Notes: generated by a model not told the origin, from the sequence alone. Counted from the first letter of the stretch, positions 43,288-52,371 are shown. The stretch is DNA of 64,000 nt from Herbihabitans rhizosphaerae (GCF_004216555.1 NZ_SGWQ01000009.1:1-64000), one strand, 5' to 3'. Numbers and translations: made by a program.

Positions 43288-44433
43288 GTGAGCACCGAGC
43301 GGATTCGCGCGTTCCTGGAGGAGAAGCAGCCGGCCACGCCGTGCCTGGTGATCGACCTGGACGCGGTGGCGGACGGGTACCGAAGGGTTCGTGACGCGTT
43401 GGCGCCGGCACGCGTGTTGTACGCGGTGAAGGCGAATCCGGCGCCCGAAGTGGTGCGGGTGCTGGCCGCCGAGGGTGCCGGGTTCGACGTGGCCAGCCCG
43501 GGTGAGATCGACCTGGCATTGGACGCCGGCGTGCGGCCGGACACGCTGTCGTACGGGAACACGATCAAGAAGCCGGCGGACATCACCCGGGCGTATGAAT
43601 CAGGCGTGCGAAGGTTCACCTTCGACTCCGAGAGCGACTGTGACACCCTCGCGGAACGCGCGCCACGATCGGGTGTCTGGTGCCGGATTCTGGTCGACGT
43701 CCCTGGCGCGCAGACGCCGTTCGGACGCAAGTTCGGCTGCTCCCCCGACCTCGCCGTGCGGCTGCTGCGCCGGGCCGCCGACGCCGGGCTGGACGTCGAG
43801 GGCGTGGCGTTCCACGTCGGATCGCAACACGTCGACCCGGCCGCCTGGGAAGCCGGGATCGCCAGTGCCGCAACGGTTTCCGCCGAACTGGCACGGCACG
43901 GTGTGGAGATCAAGTCGGTCAACCTCGGCGGCGGCTTCCCCACCCGCTACCGCGACGACGTGCCACCGCTGGCCCGCTACGGCGAGGTGATCGGCTCCTC
44001 CGTGCGCCGCCATTTCGGCCGCACGCCGCCCGAGCTGTACGTCGAGCCGGGCCGCGCGATCGTGGCCGACGCCGGCCTGATCCGCTCCGAGGTCGTACTC
44101 GTCTCCCGGAAGTCCGATGTGGACAGTCACCGCTGGGTGTACCTGGACATCGGCCGCTATCAGGGGCTCGCCGAGACCGAGGCGGAGATGATCGCCTACC
44201 GGTTGTCCACCGCGCACGACGGCACCGCGGACGGCCCGGTGATCATCGCCGGCCCCACCTGTGACGGTGACGACGTTCTCTATCAGCGAACTCCGTACCG
44301 CCTGCCGCTCGCCCTGCGCACCGGCGATCACCTGGACATTCTGTCGGCCGGCGCGTACACGGCGAGCTACGCCTCCGTGTCGTTCAACGGCTTTCCTCCG
44401 CTGGCGACCCATGTTGTCGGTGAAAGCCGGTAA
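43288..44433 (+). CDS. Group III PLP decarboxylase (ornithine/lysine/diaminopimelate type)
   Basis: 381 residues, alanine-racemase-fold decarboxylase. The PLP lysine is K48 in YAVKANPAPEV; the phosphate-binding region is NLGGGFPTRY; the second-subunit cysteine is in GPTCDGDDVLY. The features fit bacterial ornithine/lysine decarboxylases better than LysA. It would make putrescine or cadaverine. GTG start 43288. It is followed within 10 bp by a LmbE gene, so the two may be co-transcribed. Confidence 0.85.
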   Translation: MSTERIRAFLEEKQPATPCLVIDLDAVADGYRRVRDALAPARVLYAVKANPAPEVVRVLAAEGAGFDVASPGEIDLALDAGVRPDTLSYGNTIKKPADITRAYESGVRRFTFDSESDCDTLAERAPRSGVWCRILVDVPGAQTPFGRKFGCSPDLAVRLLRRAADAGLDVEGVAFHVGSQHVDPAAWEAGIASAATVSAELARHGVEIKSVNLGGGFPTRYRDDVPPLARYGEVIGSSVRRHFGRTPPELYVEPGRAIVADAGLIRSEVVLVSRKSDVDSHRWVYLDIGRYQGLAETEAEMIAYRLSTAHDGTADGPVIIAGPTCDGDDVLYQRTPYRLPLALRTGDHLDILSAGAYTASYASVSFNGFPPLATHVVGESR

Positions 44434-44443
44434 CTTCGTAATC

Positions 44444-45232
44444 ATGGCAACCCTGGTCACGTTCCACGCCCACCCCGACGACGAGTGCATCGCCTGTGGC
44501 GGAGTCATGCGCAAGGCCTTCGAGGAGGGCCACCGCGTCGTGCTCGTCGTCGCCACCCGAGGCGAGGTCGGCGAGGTCGACGACGGATTCCTCGACGACG
44601 GCGAAGAGTTGTGGGAGCGCCGGGTCGCCGAGACGCACGAGGCGGCGGAGATCCTCGGCGCCAAGCGCGTGGAATTCCTCGGCTACCACGACTCCGGGAT
44701 GATGGGCGAGCCGACCAACGACGCCGCCGGCTCGTTCTGGACGGCCGATGTCGAGGAGGCGGCCCAGAAGCTGGCCGCGATCCTGCGCGAGGAGCAGGCC
44801 GAGGTGCTCACCGTGTACGACGACAACGGCGGCTACGGCCACCCCGATCACATTCAGGTGCACCGGGTCGGTGTGCGCGCCGCCGAGATCGCCGGCACGC
44901 CGCGCGTCTACCAGAGCACGATGAACCGCGACCACATGATTCGCGGCATGGAGGCGCACGCCGAGCGCGACCCGAACTTCGAGATGCCGGACATTCGCGA
45001 GCGGGAGAACTTCGGCAAGCCGGAGTCGATCATCACCGCGGCCGTGGACGTCACCGCCTTCTTGAAGCACAAGCGCACCGCCATGCGCGCGCACGCGAGC
45101 CAGATCAGCGAGGAGTCGTTCTTCCTCGCCATGCCGGACGACGCGTTCGCCTACAGCTTCGGCACCGAGTGGTTCATCCGCGAGGGCCAGGGCCCGGGGA
45201 TCACCGAGACGGATCTGCTCGCCGGGCTCTAG
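44444..45232 (+). CDS. LmbE/PIG-L family zinc deacetylase
   Basis: 262 residues. The zinc motif HAHPDDE is at 8-14, and a third ligand lies in GHPDHIQVH. This family includes MshB and Mca of mycothiol metabolism, but the conserved surroundings here do not clearly match either. ATG 44444 is preceded by a weak ribosome site. Confidence 0.83.
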   Translation: MATLVTFHAHPDDECIACGGVMRKAFEEGHRVVLVVATRGEVGEVDDGFLDDGEELWERRVAETHEAAEILGAKRVEFLGYHDSGMMGEPTNDAAGSFWTADVEEAAQKLAAILREEQAEVLTVYDDNGGYGHPDHIQVHRVGVRAAEIAGTPRVYQSTMNRDHMIRGMEAHAERDPNFEMPDIRERENFGKPESIITAAVDVTAFLKHKRTAMRAHASQISEESFFLAMPDDAFAYSFGTEWFIREGQGPGITETDLLAGL

Positions 45233-45282
45233 CGTCAGGACACCGAGGACCGGTCCCGCCCGTGCCGTGCTGAGCTGATCCC

Positions 45283-45783
45283 GTGCGGCCGGACGCGTTC
45301 GTGGTACGCCAACGCCTGCGGATCGGCGGGGTTATCAGCGGCGCGTTGCTGGTCGCGAGCACCTACGTGATCTTGCTCGCCGTGCTGACCGTGCCGTGGT
45401 GGATCGGCCAGGTTTTCAACGAGGTCAACGGCATCGGGTCGTTCCTGATCACGTGTGCCGGAGTGCTGGTCGTGATCGGACTGCCGGCGGCGGTCGCCGT
45501 GGTCGCCGCCAGTAGGCCCGGCAACGCCGCGCTGCGCCGACGCGAACTCGTGCTCGACGCCGACGGCATGTGGATCTACGAGTCGGCGCTGTGGTGGACA
45601 CCGCCGCGGCTGATCCCGTGGGCCGCGGCGAGCCCGATGCGCGGGGTGCCGTGGGACTACCTCGTGTTCGGCGATCCGCCGCAGGGCGCCTGCCGCCTGG
45701 TCTACTTGACGGCGTCACCCGAGGAGATCGTGGCGCACGGCCGGCACTGGTATCCCGGCCTGGAGTTCGCCGACGAGCGCTAG
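45283..45783 (+). CDS. Hypothetical membrane protein with two membrane segments
   Basis: 166 residues. Two hydrophobic segments (about 14-38 and 48-75), then a cytoplasmic region rich in Trp/Pro (ESALWWTPPRLIPWAAA). GTG start. No family recognised. It ends at the convergent stop of the AlkZ-like gene. Confidence 0.6.
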   Translation: MRPDAFVVRQRLRIGGVISGALLVASTYVILLAVLTVPWWIGQVFNEVNGIGSFLITCAGVLVVIGLPAAVAVVAASRPGNAALRRRELVLDADGMWIYESALWWTPPRLIPWAAASPMRGVPWDYLVFGDPPQGACRLVYLTASPEEIVAHGRHWYPGLEFADER

Positions 45784-46895
45784 CCGATGTCCGGGCGGAG
45801 CGGCTTCATCGCCGGCATCTGTCCACTGTGGACGAACCGCACGTCGTGCTCGTGCTCAGGTGCGCAGAAGTCCAGTAGCCGCAACGCTTCCTCGGTGAGA
45901 GCGTCCTGGTCGACGTTCACCAGCGGCTCGATCGTGAGCACGGCACGACCGTCCTGTGTGGACAGCAGCCACATGGCGGCGACCGTGCCGTCCACGAGCA
46001 CCGTGGACTCGACACCACCGCCGATGATCACCCGCTTGCGGATGTGGTCGGCCATCATCCGGCGGCGGTCGTCGTGCGCGAGCAGCACGTTGTCGAACGA
46101 CGGCAGAAATCGGACCGGCAATGCCGTGTCCTCGGGCAGTTCGGCGTCCGGCAGGTCGTACAACACCCGGCCGTCTTCGTCGCGGTAGGTCACCAGGTCC
46201 AGCCGCTCGACCACCTCGCGCAGCCGCGTCAGGCCGCACCACGCCTGGATGTCCTTTGTGGACGCCGGACCGAAGGCCGCAAGATAGCGCGTGATCAACT
46301 CGGCGACGCTCGCCTCGGCGGGCACGCGCCCCAGCCACGACTCGGCCAGCGCGAACGGCGTCGCGCCGCTGCTCCCCCACGTGCCGTTCGGCGGCGGGTG
46401 CACCAGCGGAAGGGTGAGCTGGACCGTCGCGGTGAGAGCCGCCGGATCGACGTCCGGCCACCGCTGCACGAGCGCCCGCCGCAACTCCGGCCGCGTCATC
46501 GGACGCTCGGCCAGCAACGCCCGTGCCGCCTCGGTGATCTCGGTGGGCTCGACGCCGTCCATCATCCGCCGAAACCCGCCGCGCCAGACGCGGTCGAACA
46601 CCGGCTGCACGAGGGGCCGCCAGACCAGGTAGTCCTCGGCGGTCACCATGTGCTGAGTGCCGCGCAACAACGAGGAGCGCACGACCGTCCGCTCCTCGAG
46701 AGCGCGAGTCAACTCGTCCCGGTCGAACTCCGACAACCTAGCCCACAGCGACAGATACGGCGGCCACGGCTCCTGCGCCTGCAGGCCGGCGATCCGCCCG
46801 ATCGCCTCGACGGCTGAGACATCGTGGCGCCTCGACAGCAACTGGCGGTCAAGCGTGGCACGGTTCAGCTCACGAAGGGTGAGCGTGCGCGCCAC
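45780..46895 (-). CDS. AlkZ-like winged-helix DNA glycosylase
   Basis: 371 residues of the HTH_42 / YcaQ-AlkZ-like superfamily. The N-terminal helix carries GLQAQEPW; QAQ matches the Q-x-Q catalytic motif of AlkZ glycosylases that remove bulky or cross-linked alkylated bases. Repeated winged-helix modules follow, and the C-terminus has SFDNVLLAHDDR. GTG 46895 overlaps the upstream stop by one base. Some members protect producers from their own genotoxins, but this gene is about 26 kb from the hydrazine cluster. Confidence 0.78.
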   Translation of the reverse strand: MARTLTLRELNRATLDRQLLSRRHDVSAVEAIGRIAGLQAQEPWPPYLSLWARLSEFDRDELTRALEERTVVRSSLLRGTQHMVTAEDYLVWRPLVQPVFDRVWRGGFRRMMDGVEPTEITEAARALLAERPMTRPELRRALVQRWPDVDPAALTATVQLTLPLVHPPPNGTWGSSGATPFALAESWLGRVPAEASVAELITRYLAAFGPASTKDIQAWCGLTRLREVVERLDLVTYRDEDGRVLYDLPDAELPEDTALPVRFLPSFDNVLLAHDDRRRMMADHIRKRVIIGGGVESTVLVDGTVAAMWLLSTQDGRAVLTIEPLVNVDQDALTEEALRLLDFCAPEHEHDVRFVHSGQMPAMKPLRPDIG

Positions 46896-47269
46896 TACAG
46901 CTTCTCGCCGGCGCGCACCTTCCGCGTGACCTGGCGCTCGGCGTAGAACGACACGAACGGCACCACGCCGGCCAGCAGCACGAGCACGGTGCCCTTCATC
47001 GACCACCGCGCCTTGAGCGCCAGGTCGATCGCCAGCACGAGGTAGACCGCGTACAGGAAGCCGTGCACCGGGCCGATGACCCGCATGTACTGACCCTCGT
47101 CGGCGGAGTACTTGGCGATCATCGCGGCGACCAGCGCGAGCAGGCCGACACCGACGATGTACGCCAGGACTCGCCATCGGGCCAGCGCACCGGTTATGCC
47201 GGGAGTGGCCGCGTCGCTCAACGGACTCGCCTCGCTGGCGTCGGTCTCGGACGGACGTGGGGCGCTCAT
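46895..47269 (-). CDS. DUF3817 integral membrane protein
   Basis: 124 residues with three hydrophobic segments. The DUF3817 core is VIGPVHGFLYAVYLVLAIDLA, ending VPFVSFYAERQV. It forms an operon with the flanking small membrane protein and the AlkZ-like gene. Its role is unknown. ATG 47269 was chosen; the frame is open to 47581 inside the upstream gene. Confidence 0.8.
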   Translation of the reverse strand: MSAPRPSETDASEASPLSDAATPGITGALARWRVLAYIVGVGLLALVAAMIAKYSADEGQYMRVIGPVHGFLYAVYLVLAIDLALKARWSMKGTVLVLLAGVVPFVSFYAERQVTRKVRAGEKL

Positions 47270-47613
47270 CGCGTCTCCTGATCGTTCAGGGATTTGAGGT
47301 ACCGGTTGTACTCGGCCAGCTCGTCGTCGGGCTCGGCGGGCGCCTGTCTCGGCACCACGGGCGCGACCGGCTCGGGTTTTGCCTGAGGCTTCGGCGCCGC
47401 GTCCTGCTCGGCCTGCTGGGCGCGCAGCTTGCGCATGCGCCACACCATGAATGCCGGGAACAGGCCGAACAGCGGCCACTGGAGCACATAGCCGAGGTTC
47501 TGCCAGGTGCCGCTCGCCGATTCGAAGCGGTTCCACTGCCAGACCGCGAGCCCGGCGCACACGGCGAAGGCGAGCACGCACCCGATGGCCATGGCCACCC
47601 GCTGCCGTTTCAC
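47266..47613 (-). CDS. Small hypothetical membrane protein
   Basis: About 115 residues with two membrane segments (near 8-26 and 41-58) and a charged C-terminus (PKPQAKPEPVAPVVPRQAPA, then AEYNRYLKSLND). The LAEYNRYLxxLN ending is common to small actinobacterial membrane proteins encoded next to DUF3817 genes. I chose GTG 47613. It overlaps the DUF3817 start by an ATGA-type junction. Confidence 0.7.
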   Translation of the reverse strand: MKRQRVAMAIGCVLAFAVCAGLAVWQWNRFESASGTWQNLGYVLQWPLFGLFPAFMVWRMRKLRAQQAEQDAAPKPQAKPEPVAPVVPRQAPAEPDDELAEYNRYLKSLNDQETR

Positions 47614-47663
47614 CGAACCGCCTCGCACATGTTCGACGCTAACACCCAGGTGAACGGCCGGAT

Positions 47664-47852
47664 TCAGGGGCGCGTGAGGAACGTGCGCCACGCCTCGCGG
47701 CTGAACGCCAGCGGGTTGGCGGTGCTGTTCTTGGAGTCACGCACCCCCACGGCGTCGGTGGAGAGCGCGACCTCGACGCAGTCGCCGTTCGTGCCGTTGC
47801 CGCTGCGGGTGCTCTTCCGCCACGCCGCATCGGTGAAGTCCACAGTGGACAC
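47664..47852 (-). CDS. DUF397 protein (partner of XRE regulator)
   Basis: 62 residues: WRKSTRSGNGTNGDCVEVAL, VGVRDSKNSTANPLAFS, WRTFL, the standard DUF397 pattern. DUF397 genes usually follow a DUF5753-type XRE regulator, as here, and may act as antitoxin-like modulators (BldB/WhiJ-type systems). GTG 47852 starts 26 bp after the regulator stop. Confidence 0.85.
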   Translation of the reverse strand: MSTVDFTDAAWRKSTRSGNGTNGDCVEVALSTDAVGVRDSKNSTANPLAFSREAWRTFLTRP

Positions 47853-47877
47853 TCGGGATCGCCTCTCTCCCAACGAT

Positions 47878-48714
47878 TTACAGCTGCGCGGCGACCCGCT
47901 CAATCAGTGCCACCGAGTCCTTGGGGCTCAGCGCCTGCTCGCACAGGCCGTCGAACACCAGTTTACCCTCCGCGACCTCGTCGTCTTTCTCGACGTGGAT
48001 GGACCCGGTCGTGTACTCGACGTACATGAAGTCCGAGTCCTGCTCTTCCGCGAACCGCAGAATCGTGAAGGCGCCGTCCATCCCATCGTGGGCGCCCAAC
48101 GCATCCGGGAGGACCTGCACCGTCACGTTGTCCACCTCGGCCATCATCACCACGTGGTCGAGCTGATCCCGCATGATCTTTCGACCGCCGACCAGTTTGC
48201 GCAGCGCGGATTCGTCGATGATCGCGTGCAATCGCAGGGCGGAATCCTCGTCGGTGATTCGCCGCTGCCGATACAGCCGAGCCGCGACGTCGTTGTCGAG
48301 CTGCTTCTTCGTGCGCTTGACCTTGCCTGACGCGAACAACGCACGCATGTACGCCTCGGTCTGCAACAGCCCCGGGATGTAGACGAGTTGCGAGCTGAGC
48401 ACCTCGGTCGCCTCGGTCTCCAGGCCGATGTAGCCGCGATCTCGGATTCCGTAGCGCACCCACCAGCCCGGCTTCGCGGCCTGCAGCGCCAGTTCGATCA
48501 GCTCGTCGTCCCGGACGTCGTAGAGATCCATCATCGATCGGACCAGGTGTACGTCCGCCTTGGCCCTGCCCTTCTCGATGCGGCTGAGCGCACTGGGCTG
48601 CTTGTACAGCGCCAGCGCCGCCTCAGCCAGCGTCATGCCGGTGCTCTTTCGGATTGCCTTGAGCTTCTTGGCGAGCCGTCGTCGCCGGAACGTCGGACTC
48701 GGCGTGGTCCCCAT
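47878..48714 (-). CDS. XRE regulator with DUF5753 (WhiJ-like)
   Basis: 278 residues. An N-terminal HTH (about 12-65: RLAKKLKAIRKSTGMTLAEA ... SRIEKGRA) is followed by a DUF5753 domain with LVYIPGLLQTEAYMRALF and the HDGMDGAFTILRF end region. These regulators control development or secondary metabolism in streptomycetes together with DUF397 partners. ATG 48714 has GGGAGG upstream. A second XRE-DUF397 pair lies at 62896-63986. Confidence 0.87.
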   Translation of the reverse strand: MGTTPSPTFRRRRLAKKLKAIRKSTGMTLAEAALALYKQPSALSRIEKGRAKADVHLVRSMMDLYDVRDDELIELALQAAKPGWWVRYGIRDRGYIGLETEATEVLSSQLVYIPGLLQTEAYMRALFASGKVKRTKKQLDNDVAARLYRQRRITDEDSALRLHAIIDESALRKLVGGRKIMRDQLDHVVMMAEVDNVTVQVLPDALGAHDGMDGAFTILRFAEEQDSDFMYVEYTTGSIHVEKDDEVAEGKLVFDGLCEQALSPKDSVALIERVAAQL

Positions 48715-48875
48715 GATTACCTCCCGCATGCGTTCAATCACAGCTTGCCAGGTGCGACTGACAGAAACGCAATTGCGAGTGCGTCACCGACACGCCTTCA
48801 ATCCGATGTGGACACTCATGTGGCATGACGCTTCCGACCGCATGGTCCTGGTCCGACGCGAACCAGAGGAGCCAC

Positions 48876-49061
48876 ATGATCGTCGAGGGCACGACGCTGG
48901 TCGCCGACGCCGAATTGGGCCCGTGCGTCCGCGCGTTGTGCGGACGCCTTCTGCCGGCGCGCACCGACGACCACGGATTGTCGTGGTGCCCCAAGTGTTC
49001 CGACCTACTCGCGGACTGGATTTCGGAGAACTTCGATCTGTCCACTATGGACGGAAGCTAG
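48876..49061 (+). CDS. Small cysteine-containing hypothetical protein
   Basis: 61 residues with Cys pairs CVRALCGR and CPKC, which could bind one zinc. No family recognised. It starts at ATG 48876 behind AGAGGAG and is divergent from the XRE regulator 162 bp away, so it may be a regulator target. Confidence 0.55.
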   Translation: MIVEGTTLVADAELGPCVRALCGRLLPARTDDHGLSWCPKCSDLLADWISENFDLSTMDGS

Positions 49062-49405
49062 CCTTCGCGAGGTTCGCGCTGACCATGCCGGCGGCGCGCT
49101 GGACGTCCGGACGGCGTGCGGACCGGGGCGGTGACACAGCAGGCCGGGCCGAAGCTTTCGTCGTCGTGGACGGCGACTCCGTTGTCCCGCGCGAGGGTGA
49201 CGAGCTTGGCCCACTCCCGCCGCGAGTAGAACGACGGCGGCACGGTGCCCTGAGCCGGTCCGCCGTGTTCCGGCGACGACGGTCGAGCACCCCGCGCCCC
49301 TTGCTCGCTGTCGGCGTGTCCTCCATGGTTCCCCTGTCCCATCTGACCACCGGCAAGTCTATGAGCATCGGATGCTCCTGCCATGATGAGTTTCGGCCGC
49401 GACAC
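49058..49405 (-). CDS. Hypothetical protein
   Basis: Up to 115 residues; the start is uncertain (GTG 49405, or ATG near 49384 or 49342). The middle FYSRREWAKLVTLARDNGVA looks like a real amphipathic helix. The ends are Arg/Gly/Pro-rich. It overlaps the previous gene's stop by 4 bp. No family recognised, and it could be spurious. Confidence 0.35.
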   Translation of the reverse strand: MSRPKLIMAGASDAHRLAGGQMGQGNHGGHADSEQGARGARPSSPEHGGPAQGTVPPSFYSRREWAKLVTLARDNGVAVHDDESFGPACCVTAPVRTPSGRPARRRHGQREPREG

Positions 49406-49449
49406 GAGTCAGTTGTTGTGGAACGCCCGACACACAACGGAGGACACCC

Positions 49450-50211
49450 ATGACGAGTGACCCGACCGGCCGCCCGCCCGTCGTCGACCTGGCCAACTGG
49501 GAGGCGGCGCGCGAGGAGTTGTTGGTCCGCGAGAAGGCGCACACTCGCGAGGGCGACGCCATCGCGGCGGCCCGTCGTCGGCTGCCGATGGTGGAGTTCG
49601 ACGGGACGGTCGAGGTCATCGGGCACGACGGTCCGGTCCCGTTCCTGGACCTGTTCCAGGGTCGCGACGAGCTCGTGGTCTACAAGCACATGTGGTACGA
49701 CGGCGCGCCGCACCAGGGGCAGTGCGAGGGCTGCACCACCACGGTCTGGCACCTGCGGGACGCCGTCTACCTCAATGCGCGCGGCGTCTCGTTCGCCGTC
49801 TTGACGCCGGGCCGGTGGGACGAGGTGGCGTCCTTCATCGAGTTCATGGGTTACACGCAGCCGTGGTACTCGGTGCGCGACGTGGACGAGCCGGTCGGCG
49901 GCGACATGGGGTACCTCGCGTGCTTCCTGCGTGAAGGTGATCGCGTGTTTCTCACGTACTCCACGACGGGGCGCGGCAACGAGCGGGTCAACGGGTCCAT
50001 GGGTTTGCTCGACATGACGCCGTACGGCCGGGGTGAGCGGTGGGAGGACAATCCTGAGGGGTGGCCCGAGGGGCGCGACGCGAGCGGGTCGTGGCGCACG
50101 AACGTGGACGAGAACTCCGACTGGGGCCCAACAAGTCGCCCCGTGGCGCAGTGGACCCGCCCCGGCGCGACCCCCGCGGACACCCTCGGCCGACAGAGCC
50201 ACTGCCACTGA
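49450..50211 (+). CDS. DUF899 thioredoxin-like protein
   Basis: 253 residues of the DUF899 family: RRRLPMVEFD, LVVYKHMWYDGAPHQGQCEG with CEGC in a thioredoxin-like position, and NGSMGLLDMTPYGRGE. Probably cytosolic and redox-related, but no reaction is known. ATG 49450 with GGAGG upstream. Confidence 0.83.
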   Translation: MTSDPTGRPPVVDLANWEAAREELLVREKAHTREGDAIAAARRRLPMVEFDGTVEVIGHDGPVPFLDLFQGRDELVVYKHMWYDGAPHQGQCEGCTTTVWHLRDAVYLNARGVSFAVLTPGRWDEVASFIEFMGYTQPWYSVRDVDEPVGGDMGYLACFLREGDRVFLTYSTTGRGNERVNGSMGLLDMTPYGRGERWEDNPEGWPEGRDASGSWRTNVDENSDWGPTSRPVAQWTRPGATPADTLGRQSHCH

Positions 50212-50228
50212 CGCGGCTTCGTCGGCAG

Positions 50229-50351
50229 CGTGGAACTCGCGGTGCCTGAGCGCGGCACTCGCCGGTGCACAGCGCGGGACTCGCCGGTGCACAGCGCGGG
50301 ACTCGCCGGTGCACAGCGCGGGACTCGCGGGTGCAGGGCGCGGGACTCGCG
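50229..50351. repeat. Tandem repeat, about six 22-bp units
   Basis: Units of GCGCGGGACTCGCCGGTGCA type. The three central units are nearly identical, and the outer ones degenerate (TGGAACTCGCGGTGCCTGA at the left; GGACTCGCGGGTGCAGG at the right). It fills the gap between the convergent DUF899 and transglycosylase-like genes. Same family as the array at 1299-1400. Confidence 0.75.
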
Positions 50352-50354
50352 AGG

Positions 50355-51251
50355 TCAGCGGGCGGCGGATTGGGCGGCTCGGGCGTAGCCGTCGGCCAGG
50401 CCGAAGACCTTCTGGCCGTAGGGCACGGAGTTGTTGTACGAGAAGACGCCGTCCCACCAGCCCTTGGCGCCGCCCATGTCGCGGCCGTTCGCGCACAGGT
50501 AGCGCGCGGCGGCCACCGCCGCGTCGTCGAGCTGGTGCGGGTCGCCGCGCCCGTCGCCGTTGCCGTCCGACGCCCAGCGGCGCCACGTGGACGGGATGAA
50601 CTGCATCGGCCCGACCGCGCGGTCCACCGTCGGATCGCCGTCGAACATGCCGCCGTCGGTGTCGCCGATCGCCTTCACGCCGGCCGACCCGTCCAGCGGC
50701 ACGCCGATCACCGGCTTGCTCGGCCGGCCGTCCGCACCCAGCGACGCGCCGCCGTACTGCCCGTGGTTCGACTCGATGCGCCCGATACCGGCGAGCGTCG
50801 CCCAGGAGATCCGGCAGGACGACTGTGCCGCACGCATCGCCAGCTCGGCGTTGCCGTAGGACCACAGCGCCCGCGCCGGAATACCCGTCACCGCGGCCGT
50901 GCGCGCCGCCCACCCGGACAGTGGGTCACGCCCGTTGCCCGTGCCCTGCGGCTGCGGCCGGGGCTGTGCCACGACCTGCTCGTTGGCCACCTGCGGCGGC
51001 AACTCGCCGCCGACGCCGGCCGGCACGACTGTGCCCGGCTCGACCGGTGCCGCCTTCACCTGTGCCGCGGGAATCTCGAGAGCCACCGGGCCGGCCTCGG
51101 GCGAGGCGGCGTCGGACAGCAGCCACACGCCACCACCCGCGGCGGCCAGCACCACGAGCACGAGCGCGAGCCGTCCGAGCGCACCCAGCCCCCGCCGGCG
51201 GTCAGCCCGCGGGGGCGGTGGTGCGTCGACTTCGGTCTCGATATTCCCCAC
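50355..51251 (-). CDS. Lytic transglycosylase-like cell-wall protein
   Basis: 298 residues. A cytoplasmic basic start, one membrane anchor (about 27-47), a Pro/Val/Gln-rich exported linker, then a transglycosylase domain: ISWATLAGIGRIESNHG (catalytic Glu), GVPLDGS, DRAVGPMQFIPSTWRRW, and DDAAVAAARYLCANGRDM. It cleaves peptidoglycan glycan strands at the cell surface. GTG 51251 with GGGAG upstream was preferred to GTG/ATG-type codons farther out. Confidence 0.85.
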   Translation of the reverse strand: MGNIETEVDAPPPPRADRRRGLGALGRLALVLVVLAAAGGGVWLLSDAASPEAGPVALEIPAAQVKAAPVEPGTVVPAGVGGELPPQVANEQVVAQPRPQPQGTGNGRDPLSGWAARTAAVTGIPARALWSYGNAELAMRAAQSSCRISWATLAGIGRIESNHGQYGGASLGADGRPSKPVIGVPLDGSAGVKAIGDTDGGMFDGDPTVDRAVGPMQFIPSTWRRWASDGNGDGRGDPHQLDDAAVAAARYLCANGRDMGGAKGWWDGVFSYNNSVPYGQKVFGLADGYARAAQSAAR

Positions 51252-51341
51252 GTGGCTCCCGCCCTGGTGCCCGGTTCTCGCAGCGTTCTCGATCTGCAAA
51301 CGAGAACACGAGCCGCCAGGTTACGCGCGGGAGTACGTGGT

Positions 51342-51827
51342 TCAGGCAACCCCGTCGCGGCGCTGCCGGTTCAAGCGCGCCACACACCACGCGGCGGCGC
51401 TGCCGCGACGCAGGTGCTGCAGCACGGTCATCGGCCCAAGGTGACGACTCAAGTCGGACGGCGTCAGCCCGGCTGCCCTCCAGTCCAGCGCACGCTGGTC
51501 GAGAGGGCTGATGCCCGCGTCCCACCATTCCTTCGCCTCGGCGAGCCCGCCGCACATCTGCCACCAGGCGGCGGCCGACGCGAGCAACTCATGAGGCACT
51601 TCGGGTAGTCGCTCCCGCATGGCGGCCACGAATACCGGGTCGGCCGAGTCGACCGACACGAAACTCTTCGCACCGCCTGCCGCTCGCTGTCCGGGGATGC
51701 CGGCGGAGACTGGGGTCTCCGCGAGCCACTCCGACGCGATGCGGTTGATTTCCGCCGTCTCGGCGTCCTGCGAACGCTCCTCGGTCCACTGCTTGACCAG
51801 AGCGTCGACACCGGGATCGTCGAGCAT
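51342..51827 (-). CDS. Hypothetical soluble protein
   Basis: 161 residues, acidic and Trp-rich (SAAAWWQMCGGLAEAKEWWD), predicted helical, with a C-terminal basic segment. DWRAAGLTPSDLSRHL resembles helices seen in actinobacterial regulatory or phage-linked proteins, but I recognise no family. ATG 51827 has GGGAGG upstream; the frame is open to 51974. Confidence 0.6.
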   Translation of the reverse strand: MLDDPGVDALVKQWTEERSQDAETAEINRIASEWLAETPVSAGIPGQRAAGGAKSFVSVDSADPVFVAAMRERLPEVPHELLASAAAWWQMCGGLAEAKEWWDAGISPLDQRALDWRAAGLTPSDLSRHLGPMTVLQHLRRGSAAAWCVARLNRQRRDGVA

Positions 51828-52034
51828 CCTGCCTCCCTGCGGGCTGATGATCACTCGATGCGAAGACCGTAAGGGTGGACACCGACAACCCGCCAGACCC
51901 AATGTCTGATCGATTCCACGACCTGGGCTTTGTAGGCCACATTCCACCCGGACGGTCCAACCTGGATTGATCAACCGTGTGACGTCGTCACGTTCAGTGA
52001 AGACGTCTGATGAACGCGCGAAACCCCGATTTCG

Positions 52035-52196
52035 TTACGCGAAGAGCTGTTTGATGAAGGTGATGATCGCTTCGGCTCCGTCCTGGAGCCACCCGAGCAC
52101 CGACTGCACCGCGTTGGCGGACTGTGTCGGCTGCGTGATCAGATAGAACAGCAGCAGCGCCACGACCACTAAGACGATGGCTTTCTTCGCGTTCAC
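52035..52196 (-). CDS. 53-residue single-span membrane protein
   Basis: Reverse-strand GTG 52194-52196 to TAA 52035-52037. It has NAKKAIVLVVVALLLFYLIT as one membrane helix, then QPTQSANAV, and an amphipathic tail (SVLGWLQDGAEAIITFIKQL). Small proteins of this form are widespread in actinobacteria and unassigned. The downstream region to 52021 is AT-richer. The ribosome site is weak. Confidence 0.6.
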   Translation of the reverse strand: MNAKKAIVLVVVALLLFYLITQPTQSANAVQSVLGWLQDGAEAIITFIKQLFA

Positions 52197-52371
52197 CTGC
52201 ACTCACTCCGTCCGGCTGTTGTCCGGCCCAGTTCGGGGGGCAAGGCCGTGGCTGTCGTTCGAGCTTCCGTTGTCATCGTGCCCGAAACAACGCCCGGCGA
52301 CACCCCTGTTCACGCAGTTGGCAGTACCACGTCTACCCCGAGTGCGCCAGGTGACGCAGGGTCTCGAACGT

